NCBI GenBank assembly: GCA_964469555.1 | Contig: CAYYAQ010000030.1 | Coordinates: forward strand, 1 to 39,240 | DNA from: CAYYAQ01 sp964469555 | GTDB lineage: Bacteria; Planctomycetota; UBA1135; UBA2386 | DNA length: 39,240 bases | Reading direction: 5' to 3' | Part shown: positions 10,244 through 17,505 of the stretch, in pieces | Layout of the letters: the number at the start of each line of letters is the position of its first letter | Numbering within the stretch: position 1 is the first letter of the stretch | Notes under the pieces: model-generated | What the model was told of the DNA's origin: nothing | The model's database searches: none | The model's input: the letters and a program-made list of their open reading frames with translations, nothing else | Made by a program: the position numbers and the translations under genes

Positions 10244-10372
10244 CGCAAGCAGGTCAGGAGCGATCGCCGGAGACTCGGAATCTCGCGTCCAGGATTCACG
10301 CTAGGAACGGCTCGGTATCTTCCTGTAAGCTGAGCCGGCTAGTCACTGGGGACCATCATCCGGGATCTCGTC

Positions 10373-11203
10373 TTGAGTACGAAGAACGTCTTCATCTTTT
10401 GTCTGGGTAGGGAGTTGCTCGAGGGATCTGTCCTCGATCGAAACGGCAATTTCATGGCCAAGAGCATCGACAAGCTCGCCTTCCGAGTGCAGGCCGTGCA
10501 CATCCTCGACGAGGTCGGGCCGGAGATGGTTCACGCCTTCCAGACGGCTCTGGCCCAGAAACCCGCCTACATCATCACGACCGGCGGCATGGGCCCCGGC
10601 CACGACGACATCACGCGGGAGTGCGTCTCCCGCGCCGCGAAGCTCCCCCTGATGCGGGACGACCGCGCCGTCGAGATGCTGGAGAGGTCCTATAAACGGC
10701 TTCTGGCCAAGGGCGTAGTCGACGTCGCCGAGCTCAACGAGGACCGGCTGACCATGGCAGATATCCCGGAGGGTTCGGTCTGCTACGAGAATCCGATGGG
10801 CACCGCCCCGGCCGTCCGGCTGAAGGTCGACGAGACTACGTTCTTCCTCCTCCCGGGCGTCCCGGAGGAAATGCAGCGGCTCTTCGACCTCTACGTGATC
10901 CCCGCTCTGGCGGCGGACGGACCCGGCATCGTCAAGAAGGCCCGGCACGTGGAGTGGCCTGGCGGCGACGAATCCGCCCTCAAGCGCATCCTCACCGACA
11001 TCAACCGCCGGTTCCCTGAGATCCACACCCGGGCGCGGGCGATCGGCGATGAAAAAACCAGCCTGCGCGTGAGCCTGTTCGGCGAGCACGCGGACGAAGA
11101 CGAGTTGGACAGCCTGCTCAGCCGAGCCGAAGCCGACCTCCGCGCGCGCCTCGGCCTCGAGATCACCCGCGAGACCGGCGACACAACCCAGACCGCGGAA
11201 TAG
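10373..11203 (+). CDS. CinA-type molybdopterin-binding-domain protein
   Basis: A 276-aa protein with the MoCF/CinA N-terminal fold: GRELLEGSVLDRNGNFMAKSI at the start, TTGGMGPGHDDITRECVSRA at about 70-88 and FFLLPGVPEEMQRLF at about 158-172. These match the GTELLxG, GGLGPTxDDxT and PGVPxEM motifs. It lacks the C-terminal nicotinamide-nucleotide amidase domain of full CinA, so it belongs with short CinA-like proteins that hydrolyse ADP-ribose or FAD-type pyrophosphates or bind molybdopterin; which one cannot be told. The start is a TTG, since no ATG fits before the first motif. Divergent from gyrA, and first of three same-strand genes with mutY 17 bp downstream. Confidence 0.82.
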   Translation: MSTKNVFIFCLGRELLEGSVLDRNGNFMAKSIDKLAFRVQAVHILDEVGPEMVHAFQTALAQKPAYIITTGGMGPGHDDITRECVSRAAKLPLMRDDRAVEMLERSYKRLLAKGVVDVAELNEDRLTMADIPEGSVCYENPMGTAPAVRLKVDETTFFLLPGVPEEMQRLFDLYVIPALAADGPGIVKKARHVEWPGGDESALKRILTDINRRFPEIHTRARAIGDEKTSLRVSLFGEHADEDELDSLLSRAEADLRARLGLEITRETGDTTQTAE

Positions 11204-11220
11204 GCCCCCCAGACCAGACC

Positions 11221-12282
11221 GTGCCTGCGAAGGGCTTTTCCCAACGTCTGCTCGGCTGGTTCGACGGCAATCGTCGGGATCTTCCGTGGCGCGGGTCGGC
11301 GGACCCCTGGGCAATCTGGGTCAGCGAGATCATGCTCCAGCAGACCCGCGTCGAGGCGGTGCGCAGGATCTTCCCGCGTTTCATGCAGCGGTATCCGAAC
11401 CCTTTGGACTTCGCGAGGGTCGACGACGACGAGCTCCTCTCGGCGTGGCGCGGGCTCGGCTACTACCGACGCGCGCGGCTGCTGCGCGCCGGCGCACAGG
11501 CGGTGGAGGAGAATCACGGTGGCGTCGTGCCCTCCGATCCCGACGCGCTCGCGGCGCTGCCCGGCGTCGGGACCTACACCTGCGGCGCCGTGGCGTCGAT
11601 CGCGTTCGACCACCCGATGCCGGCGGTCGACGGCAACGTGGAACGCGTCCTCGCGCGCCACCTCGCGATTCGCGACGTGGTGAAGTCCGGGAGCGGCAAG
11701 CGCATTCTGCGGGAAGCGGCGGACGCCCTTCTGGATCGCGAGCGACCCGGCGACTTCAACGAAGCGTTGATGGAACTCGGTGCAACCCTCTGCACGCCCC
11801 GATCGCCGCGCTGCGGAGAATGCCCGGTGGCTGTAGACTGCAAGGGGCTGGCCGAGGGGCTCGTCGAAAAGCTACCCGTGCTGCCAAAGCGGCGGGCAGC
11901 CGTCGACGTCGAGGCTAGCGCAGCGCTCGTGCGGCGAGGATCGGGCGAGGTTGTGGGCTTTCGGGTGCCATCGGACGAGATCAACGCGGGCCAGATCGAC
12001 CTGCCGGGCCCCGGACCGCTCGTTTTCTGCACGGGCTCCGACCAGCTCGCCGCGGCGCTCTGGGAGCGATTCGGCGTTCGTTGCGAAGTCGGTGCAGAGC
12101 TCGGGATCATCCGTCACGGCATCACGCATCACCGCATCCGCTTGATCACCCACGAAGCCACGGTGCGAGGACGGCTCCGCGCCCCTCTCGTATCCGCCCC
12201 GACGGACGATCCGTCCATCCCCTGGACCACGATCGCTCGCAAGGTCTTCGCCCTCGCGGGGCTGCAAGTCGCGGAGGGATAG
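11221..12282 (+). CDS. mutY: A/G-specific adenine DNA glycosylase
   Basis: Removes adenine mispaired with 8-oxoguanine. The 353-aa protein has the HhH-GPD domain with catalytic Glu36 (VSEIMLQQTRV) and Asp137 (AVDGNVERV), and the helix-hairpin-helix LPGVGTYTCGA. Its 4Fe-4S cluster cysteines are Cys191, 198, 201 and 207 in the C-x6-C-x2-C-x5-C pattern. The C-terminal third (about 215-353) is the NUDIX-like domain that reads 8-oxoG. The start is a GTG just before the domain. It follows the CinA-like gene by 17 bp and precedes fabI by 76 bp, so the three are probably co-transcribed although they share no pathway. Confidence 0.95.
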   Translation: MPAKGFSQRLLGWFDGNRRDLPWRGSADPWAIWVSEIMLQQTRVEAVRRIFPRFMQRYPNPLDFARVDDDELLSAWRGLGYYRRARLLRAGAQAVEENHGGVVPSDPDALAALPGVGTYTCGAVASIAFDHPMPAVDGNVERVLARHLAIRDVVKSGSGKRILREAADALLDRERPGDFNEALMELGATLCTPRSPRCGECPVAVDCKGLAEGLVEKLPVLPKRRAAVDVEASAALVRRGSGEVVGFRVPSDEINAGQIDLPGPGPLVFCTGSDQLAAALWERFGVRCEVGAELGIIRHGITHHRIRLITHEATVRGRLRAPLVSAPTDDPSIPWTTIARKVFALAGLQVAEG

Positions 12283-12358
12283 TTTCCTTGTGTACGTCGT
12301 CGCCGTCCTTACTTTGGACAGCCCCTTTCTCGAGAAGAACACACGACAGGAGTTCGTC

Positions 12359-13132
12359 ATGGGCCTGATGGAAGGCAAGACCGCGGTCATCTTTGGTGTA
12401 GCCAACAAGCGCTCGATCGCCTGGGGAATCACCAGCGCCCTCGTTCGCGAAGGTGCCCGCGTCGCTCTCAACTACCAGAACGAACGCATGGAACCGGGCG
12501 TCCGCAGGCTCGCCAAGGATCTGCCGGACAACACGTTCGTCGCCCAGTGCGACGTGACCAAGAAAGACGAGGTCGACAGCTTCTTCGAGAAGCTGAAGGA
12601 CGAGGTCGACGGCGTCGACGCGCTCGTGCACTGCGTCGCATTCGCGAAGCGTGAAGAACTCGGCGGTCGTTACGTCGACACCTCGCGCGACGGCTACGAG
12701 CTGGCCCAGCACGTGTCCGCCTACTCGCTCGTGACTCTGTCGAAAGCAGCCGAACCGCTGATGGAAGGTCGTGACGGTGCGATCGTCGCGCTCACCTACC
12801 TGGGTTCGGTCAGGGTCGTCTCCGCCTACAACGTCATGGGCGTGGCGAAGGCCGCACTCGAGGCTTCGGTGCGCTACCTCGCTGCCGACCTCGGCCCGAA
12901 CGGCACGCGCGTCAACGCGATCTCCGCCGGCCCGATCAAAACCCTGTCGGCGATGGGCGTGTCGGGGTTCAGCGATATCCTCAAGGCGATCGGTGAACGC
13001 GCGCCGATGCGTCGCAACGTGACGCAAGAGGACGTCGGCAACACCGCAGCATTCCTGTTGTCGGACTGGGGAAAGGGCGTCACCGGCCAGGTGATCTACG
13101 TCGACTCCGGCGTATCGATCATGGGCGCATAA
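12359..13132 (+). CDS. fabI: Enoyl-[acyl-carrier-protein] reductase (NADH)
   Basis: Last step of each fatty-acid elongation round. The 257-aa short-chain reductase shows the FabI-type glycine motif GVANKRSIAWGI, the catalytic set Tyr147 (LTYLGS), Tyr157 and Lys164 (YNVMGVAK, the Y-x6-K spacing of FabI) and RVNAISAGPIKTL. It ends with GQVIYVDSGVSIMG. The ATG at 12359 is preceded by AGGAG at good spacing; the frame is also open upstream to 12290, but that part is not family-like. The wild-type triclosan-contact tyrosines are present. Downstream lies the tRNA-like sequence on the other strand. Confidence 0.96.
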   Translation: MGLMEGKTAVIFGVANKRSIAWGITSALVREGARVALNYQNERMEPGVRRLAKDLPDNTFVAQCDVTKKDEVDSFFEKLKDEVDGVDALVHCVAFAKREELGGRYVDTSRDGYELAQHVSAYSLVTLSKAAEPLMEGRDGAIVALTYLGSVRVVSAYNVMGVAKAALEASVRYLAADLGPNGTRVNAISAGPIKTLSAMGVSGFSDILKAIGERAPMRRNVTQEDVGNTAAFLLSDWGKGVTGQVIYVDSGVSIMGA

Positions 13133-13140
13133 CGCGGGAA

Positions 13141-13251
13141 TGGCGGAGCGAGCGGGATTCGAACCCGCAAAGCCGAAGCGAACGGTTTACGACCGCTCCG
13201 CGTTGCCAGTTTGCATCCCCTGCCGTACAGCTTGCGTAGTCGCATCGCTCC
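13141..13251 (-). tRNA. Abnormal tRNA-Tyr(GTA)-like gene with a 24-29 nt insertion; possibly a pseudo-tRNA
   Basis: Read on the minus strand, the 3' end is textbook: T arm GCGGG-TTCGAAT-CCCGC, acceptor strand TCGCTCC, a G discriminator and an encoded CCA (13143-13141). A perfect 5' partner, GGAGCGA, starts at 13251, giving 111 nt instead of about 85. A class II D loop (AAACTGGCAA) and a short variable arm are present. The anticodon arm AGCGG-TCGTAAA-CCGTT would read GTA (Tyr), but position 33 is C instead of the near-invariant U. The extra bases sit between the acceptor and the D arm and are bounded by GATGC direct repeats (plus strand 13213-13217 and 13242-13246). Either a degenerate copy or a tRNA with an unusual interruption. 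Confidence 0.5.
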
Positions 13252-13319
13252 CGATGACCCGACGCGGAAGCTCGGGGTCGTCGCGAACGCGGCCTGAAAC
13301 CCGGCGAATGCCTTGAATC

Positions 13320-13345
13320 AAAAAGCTCAGAACGCACTCCTGAGC
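13320..13345 (-). terminator. Intrinsic terminator, minus strand
   Basis: On the minus strand GCTCAG (13345-13340) pairs with CTGAGC (13330-13325) across a 9-nt loop and is followed at once by five Ts (13324-13320). It would end transcripts coming from the PSD1 pseudogene side and separates them from the tRNA-like sequence. Confidence 0.55.
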
Positions 13346-13528
13346 CCTCGCAGACCGATTCCTTCAGGAGCTAGGCGATACTGCCTGCCTCTCTCGTGCT
13401 GCGCGGATAATAGTCGTGCAGTCGTCGGTGCTGTTCGTGCGCGTTCATCACTTCATCTATGCACAGCAGACCCGTCGTGACCTTGTCGGACGACGTGTTC
13501 TTTTTCTGAACGTCTCTCCAGCGACCAA

Positions 13529-14439
13529 TCAAGCGTTGGGGTCGTGGATGTGCATCGTCCCAGGCGTCCAGTGTTCCTTGCTCGGCTGGGGCTTCAGCGC
13601 CTGCCCGTCCGCGTCGACGATGTTGTAGCCGAAGTCGTCGAGCGGAAGGTTGTCGTTGAACGCGCGCACGACCCAGTCGCGATGCGGGTAGATCCCGCGC
13701 CGGTTGTCGAGGTGCAGTCCATGCGTGTCACCGTAGCGAACGGCATCCAACCAATAGCGAGCCTGGTTCTCACCGAAGCGAGGGTCAGCCATCAACGTGT
13801 CGACCAACCGCCCGTACGCGTCGGGTCTTGATCCGCGAGAAATGACGCGAACACACCCGGCTCGGGCGGCAAACCCGTGAGCACGAGCGCCGCTCGACGA
13901 GCGAGGGTGCGGCGGTTCGCTTCGGGTGCGAAGGCGAGCCCCTTCTTTCGGAGGCGTGCGGAGATGTGCGCGTCGGTGGCCTCGCCGGCGGCGACGTTGC
14001 CAGCCTTCTTGGCCGGGACAAAGGACCTGTGCTTCGCGGACTTCCCACCCTCATTGATCCACCGAGTGATCAGAGCGCGCCCCGCGTCGGTGAGTGTCTT
14101 GCCCGATTTCTTCGGCGGCATCGGGTCGGAGAGGTCATGGATGCGTGCGAGGATCTCGCTCTTGCCGAGGTCGTTCGGATCGATGGCTCGGTGACCGCCG
14201 AGATCCTTGGTCGCGCCTCGGAACGAATCCAGCCGAACAAGATCCTTCTTCTTCCCATCCGGCCCGTGACAGACGAAGCGGGTGTTCGACAACAACGGGA
14301 GGATGTCGCTGGCGAAGTCCACGGGGACGGCGGCACCCTGAGCTGCGAGCGCTCCGCCGAACACAAAGCTCAGGATCAACGAGATAGTGAGGGGTTTCGA
14401 TCTCTTCACGTGTGTCCGGACTGGCATGGCTCCCAGCAT
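13529..14439 (-). pseudogene. Broken Planctomycetes PSD1 cytochrome / DUF1549 gene
   Basis: The N-terminus has a signal peptide followed by PVDFASDILPLLSNTRFVCHGPDG and DLGGHRAIDPNDLGKSEILARI, the planctomycete cytochrome C module. A DUF1549 start (RRTLARRAALVLTGLPPEP) comes next. At about 13825-13830 the frame shifts, consistent with loss of one C in a C-run: the continuation PDAYGRLVDTLMADPRFGEN and YWLDAVRYGDTHG is in another frame. That frame runs through RDWVVRAFNDNLPLDDF and then switches to an unrelated 33-residue tail. Intact family members are usually several hundred residues longer, with DUF1553. The heme motif is also damaged: the first Cys of CxxCH reads Arg (RFVCH). It lies in a region of short fragments behind the TPR gene. 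Confidence 0.8.
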
Positions 14440-14496
14440 GTTGTGGCCACGCTCATCGTCCGGAACACAGGGGAAGCTCGCACGTGGAACTCCGCT

Positions 14497-14688
14497 CTAG
14501 CCGTCCCACATCGTGGCGACATCGGAGTCGAATGTACGCAGCGCCGTTTCCGTGACCTGATCACACTCGAGCACCTCCAGCGACCGCAAGATCGGCAGTG
14601 CGGTGAGCCGTGAACGCTCGAGAAGCGCACCCCACTCCTTCGGGGAGCACGACGCTCCGCGGGGCCGGACTGTCGAGGCCCGTGACAC
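14497..14688 (-). CDS. Short leucine-rich ORF coupled to the TPR lipoprotein gene, 63 aa
   Basis: The GTG start overlaps the stop of the upstream TPR gene (TAGTG). Codons mostly end in G or C. The second half reads LTALPILRSLEVLECDQVTETALRTF, the spacing of a leucine-rich repeat turn. It may be a real small downstream gene or a leftover of a longer LRR protein. No family can be assigned; it is followed by the PSD1 pseudogene. Confidence 0.4.
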   Translation of the reverse strand: MSRASTVRPRGASCSPKEWGALLERSRLTALPILRSLEVLECDQVTETALRTFDSDVATMWDG

Positions 14689-15824
14689 TAGCGCTTCGCC
14701 TGGTCGAGATAGAGTTGCAGTCGACGCCGCTCAGAACTCGAGACGCCGAGATCCAACGCGCGCTGGCAGTACACGCGGGCAGCCTTCTTGTCACCCATCG
14801 CGTCGAGCAGCTGGGCCATGTTGAGGATCGACGGGAGGAACTTATCGTCCCTGGCGATCGCCGCTTCGTAGGCGTTGCGTGCCTCGGCGTGACGACCGAG
14901 ATGTTCGAGGATCGCACCGCGGCTGTGCGCCGTTCCGGGAGCCTTCGCATCAACCGTCTCTGCCCGGTCGAGAATCGACAGTGCGCGTCGGATCTCGGTC
15001 GCGGACTTCGATGCGCTCGCCACAGGGAGCAACTGCGCCGCGAGGAACAACGCGTGGACTTCGCCGAGGTAGCCATCCACGTCCCGATCCCTCAACGCCT
15101 GGTAGTCGCGGAAAGTCTGTGCTGCACCGAGGTAGCTTTTTCGCGCCGCTTCTTTGGGATTCTTGAGGCGCGAAGGGGTGTCGCCACGTGCGACCGCCTC
15201 CGCGAGCCGGACGCGACAGTGCGCGAGGCGGAACACGGCTGCTGCGTCTTTCGGGGTCGCTTCGAGCAGACGAATCAGAAGTGGTCGAGCAACACGTTCC
15301 TGCCCCAGTTCGAAACGGAGTCGCGATGCGGCGCGGAGCGCGCCCACGTGTCCGGGCCTCGACTCGAGCAACACGTCCAGGACCGTGGCGGCGAGCGTCA
15401 CCTGCCCATCCAGCTCGAGGAACTCGGAGTGCAACAACTGGATCTCCGGATTCCTGGGGTCGACCTTCAGCGCCAGGAGGATCTCCCCCTCCGCGCGTTC
15501 CATGACGGGAAGATCCGAAGGATTGGAACGCGTCGCCCTGGCCGCCAACACGCGACCGCGGATCGCTCGCGCCAGCCCGGCCTTCGGATTCGAGCGGAGG
15601 ACCTGCTCGGCGCGGTCCAAGGCCTCTTCGAGCTTGCCGTCCCGAAGCGCGCGCAAGGCGACGCTCGTCTCGCGATTCAGACGCTCGCGAACGGTCGGTT
15701 GGAGCTCAGGGCCGCCGGTCAGCTGTCGATCCGCGTACTCGGCAGGTGTCGGCCCGGGACCCGAACAGGCGCTACCGAGGACTACCGCCGAGAACACACA
15801 CACCAACAACCGCATGGAGTGCAT
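14688..15824 (-). CDS. TPR-repeat lipoprotein
   Basis: A 378-aa predicted lipoprotein with lipobox VLGSAC (Cys20). It carries several tetratricopeptide-like helical pairs, clearest at about residues 54-88 (ALRALRDGKLEEALDRAEQVL), 121-155 and 310-375 (HSRGAILEHLGRHAEARNAYEAAI, LLDAMGDKKAARVYCQRAL). TPR arrays are protein-binding scaffolds, so an assembly or envelope role is likely, but none can be named. It is divergent from moxR with only 34 bp between starts, suggesting overlapping promoters. A second ATG three codons in (MRLLVC) is an equally good start. Confidence 0.78.
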   Translation of the reverse strand: MHSMRLLVCVFSAVVLGSACSGPGPTPAEYADRQLTGGPELQPTVRERLNRETSVALRALRDGKLEEALDRAEQVLRSNPKAGLARAIRGRVLAARATRSNPSDLPVMERAEGEILLALKVDPRNPEIQLLHSEFLELDGQVTLAATVLDVLLESRPGHVGALRAASRLRFELGQERVARPLLIRLLEATPKDAAAVFRLAHCRVRLAEAVARGDTPSRLKNPKEAARKSYLGAAQTFRDYQALRDRDVDGYLGEVHALFLAAQLLPVASASKSATEIRRALSILDRAETVDAKAPGTAHSRGAILEHLGRHAEARNAYEAAIARDDKFLPSILNMAQLLDAMGDKKAARVYCQRALDLGVSSSERRRLQLYLDQAKR

Positions 15825-15846
15825 TCTGAATCCTGGCCCGGCTTCC

Positions 15847-15852
15847 TACAAT
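15847..15852 (+). promoter_or_regulatory. -10 element of a probable leaderless moxR promoter
   Basis: TACAAT ends six bases before the moxR ATG, which would place the transcription start at or within a base of the start codon. No ribosome site lies between. No convincing -35 was found. The element also lies inside the start of the divergent TPR gene region. Confidence 0.4.
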
Positions 15853-15858
15853 CCATCC

Positions 15859-16860
15859 ATGACTGAAGTGACGGACGATCGCGTTCTGCGCGAGAGGGCG
15901 ATGCCCCTGGTGCGCAAGGTGGGCATCCTGCGCGAGGAGATCGGCAAGGCGATAATCGGGCAGGATGCGCTGATCGAGAAGCTCGTGCAGGCGCTGCTCG
16001 CCGGGGGTCATGTCCTGCTCGAAGGGCTGCCCGGCCTGGGCAAGACGCTCCTGGTCAAGTCGCTGGCCGATTGCTTGGGGCTGCAGTTCTCCAGGATCCA
16101 GTTCACTCCGGACCTGATGCCCGCGGACGTCACCGGCACCCGGGTCATTGAGGAGCGGGACGGCGAGCGAGCATTCCGCTTCCAGGAGGGACCCATCTTC
16201 ACGAACCTGCTCCTCGCGGACGAGATCAACCGGGCGACCCCCAAGACCCAGTCCGCGCTCCTGGAGGCCATGCAGGAGGCCTCGGTGACCGTCGGGAATA
16301 CTACCCACGCCCTGGGACAACCCTTTTTCGTAATCGCCACCCAAAACCCCATCGAGCTGGAGGGGACTTACCCTCTACCGGAGGCCCAGCTGGATCGGTT
16401 CCTGTTCAAGCTGAACGTCGAGATGCCGTCGGCGGACCACCTGGTCGAGGTCTTCGACTCGACGACGGGCGGGACATCGCCGGACCTCGGACGGATCTTG
16501 AGCGGTCACGAATTGGTCGAGCTTCAAGGGATCTCCCGACAGATCCTGTGCGGGGAACATCTCCTGCAGTATGTGGCCGGCGTGGTCCTCGCCACCCACC
16601 CCCGAGAAGACGCGGACGAGGCCACCAGACGCCTGGTCCGCTTCGGCGCGAGCCCCCGAGCCGGCCAAGCCATCGTGCTCTCAGCGAAGGTCCGGGCATT
16701 ATTGGATGGCCGTCCGTGCGTCGCGAAAGAGGACCTCGATGCGACCATGCTGGAGAGTCTGCAGCACCGGGTGGTGCTCTCATTCGAGGCGGACGCGGAG
16801 GGCGTCGGCATCGAAGAGCTCCTTCAGGCGTGGCGGCGCCGCGCAGCGAAGAGCCGCTGA
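15859..16860 (+). CDS. MoxR-family AAA+ ATPase
   Basis: A 333-aa MoxR-type AAA+ protein, a chaperone family that commonly works with von Willebrand-factor-A proteins. Walker A is GLPGLGKT (56-63), Walker B LLADEINRA (Asp121-Glu122), sensor 1 is in FVIATQNPIELEGTYPLPEAQLDRF, and the C-terminal lid has GASPRAGQA. Length and motifs are typical. Unlike most members it is not followed by DUF58 or VWA genes; the next gene is cyaY behind a terminator. The ATG at 15859 is chosen over an in-frame ATG at 15817 because the -10 element lies between them and the added residues are not family-like. Confidence 0.92.
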   Translation: MTEVTDDRVLRERAMPLVRKVGILREEIGKAIIGQDALIEKLVQALLAGGHVLLEGLPGLGKTLLVKSLADCLGLQFSRIQFTPDLMPADVTGTRVIEERDGERAFRFQEGPIFTNLLLADEINRATPKTQSALLEAMQEASVTVGNTTHALGQPFFVIATQNPIELEGTYPLPEAQLDRFLFKLNVEMPSADHLVEVFDSTTGGTSPDLGRILSGHELVELQGISRQILCGEHLLQYVAGVVLATHPREDADEATRRLVRFGASPRAGQAIVLSAKVRALLDGRPCVAKEDLDATMLESLQHRVVLSFEADAEGVGIEELLQAWRRRAAKSR

Positions 16861-16980
16861 ACGCAGGGCCGTCGGTTCCGTGTCGTTCGAATCGGTTCCT
16901 TGACGTCTCCGTGACACTTGTCTGGATCTAGGGCTGGACGCGTCTCACGACCCCAATCTTTTTTGCCTTAATCTAGAAAG

Positions 16981-17125
16981 TCCCCGGGTCTGAGACGTCT
17001 ACATGGGTGCATGGGACGAGCGGCCCCAGTCGTGACCAGCTCTTGTAGAGATGGAGCTGGTTGTATCCGAGAGGGCCTGGGGCCATCGAGACCGAGGATC
17101 ACAAATGATCCTCGGTCCTCTTTTT
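16981..17125 (+). ncRNA. Candidate structured RNA (or cyaY leader) ending in an intrinsic terminator
   Basis: In the 311-bp space between moxR and cyaY the plus strand can form nested perfect stems. GGCCCCAG (17022-17029) pairs with CTGGGGCC (17077-17084). Inside it ACCAGCTC (17035-17042) pairs with GAGCTGGT (17054-17061), closing an 11-nt loop. A short CATG-GGTG-CATG hairpin lies 5' of them. An outer GGTCT (16987-16991) can pair with AGACC (17089-17093), and those last bases also form the foot of the terminator stem, so the two pairings exclude each other. That is the layout of an attenuator or riboswitch, but a free-standing small RNA fits as well. I do not recognise a known class: it lacks the GGAA-loop SRP signature and the symmetrical bubble of 6S RNA. 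The 5' end is approximate. Confidence 0.55.
17090..17125 (+). terminator. Strong intrinsic terminator upstream of cyaY
   Basis: GACCGAGGATCA (17090-17101) and TGATCCTCGGTC (17106-17117) form a perfect 12-bp stem with a CAAA loop, followed by CTC and five Ts. It lies 46 bp before the cyaY ATG, so it ends either the upstream RNA or a cyaY leader transcript. Confidence 0.88.
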
Positions 17126-17171
17126 AACATGAGTGCGTCGCGGGTCCCGTCGTCGGATGATCCACCGAGTC

Positions 17172-17495
17172 ATGATCACCGATCACGAGTTCGGCAAGTG
17201 CGCAGACAATTTCATGTCCGAGATCCTCGACGCTCTCGACGCGATCGATCCGGACGACGTGGACACACAGTTGGCGATGGGCGTCCTGACGATGGAGTTC
17301 GCCGATGGGACGAAGTGCATCATGAACCGGCAGACAGCCGCGCATCAGATCTGGTTGGCCTACGGCGCGACCGCCTGGCACTTCGAGCCGGGCGAAGCCC
17401 CAGGCGACTGGCTTGACACCAAGGGGCGCGGCGAACTCCGGTCGATCCTCGCGACGACTCTGGGCGAGAAGATCGGGAAGCCGGTGACCTTGTAG
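17172..17495 (+). CDS. cyaY: Frataxin homologue (iron donor/regulator CyaY)
   Basis: A 107-aa protein, the usual CyaY length. Frataxins bind iron through an acidic first helix and regulate iron-sulfur cluster assembly at the cysteine desulfurase-scaffold complex. Seen here: an acidic helix (EFGKCADNFMSEILDALDAIDPDDVD), then the beta sheet with GVLTMEFADGTKCIMNRQTAAHQIWLA and TAWHF. The NRQ..HQIWLA run is the family signature. The start is placed at ATG 17172 by analogy with MNDSEFH in E. coli; ATG 17157 or GTG 17133 would add residues of no family likeness. Ribosome site weak. No isc or suf genes are in the window. The convergent neighbour is a histidine kinase, 10 bp away. Confidence 0.88.
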   Translation: MITDHEFGKCADNFMSEILDALDAIDPDDVDTQLAMGVLTMEFADGTKCIMNRQTAAHQIWLAYGATAWHFEPGEAPGDWLDTKGRGELRSILATTLGEKIGKPVTL

Positions 17496-17505
17496 CCTTC
17501 TGTCG

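Noticed and set aside
7586..10333. A 915-codon open frame on the plus strand opposite yqeY and gyrA
   Set aside because: It mirrors gyrA codons, is rich in Arg, Asp and His as antisense frames of GC-rich genes are, and shows no domain; gyrA on the other strand is certain.
16981..17125. Structured RNA as SRP (4.5S) RNA or 6S RNA
   Set aside because: No GGAA tetraloop or SRP core motif, and the internal loop is strongly asymmetric, unlike the 6S bubble; left unnamed.
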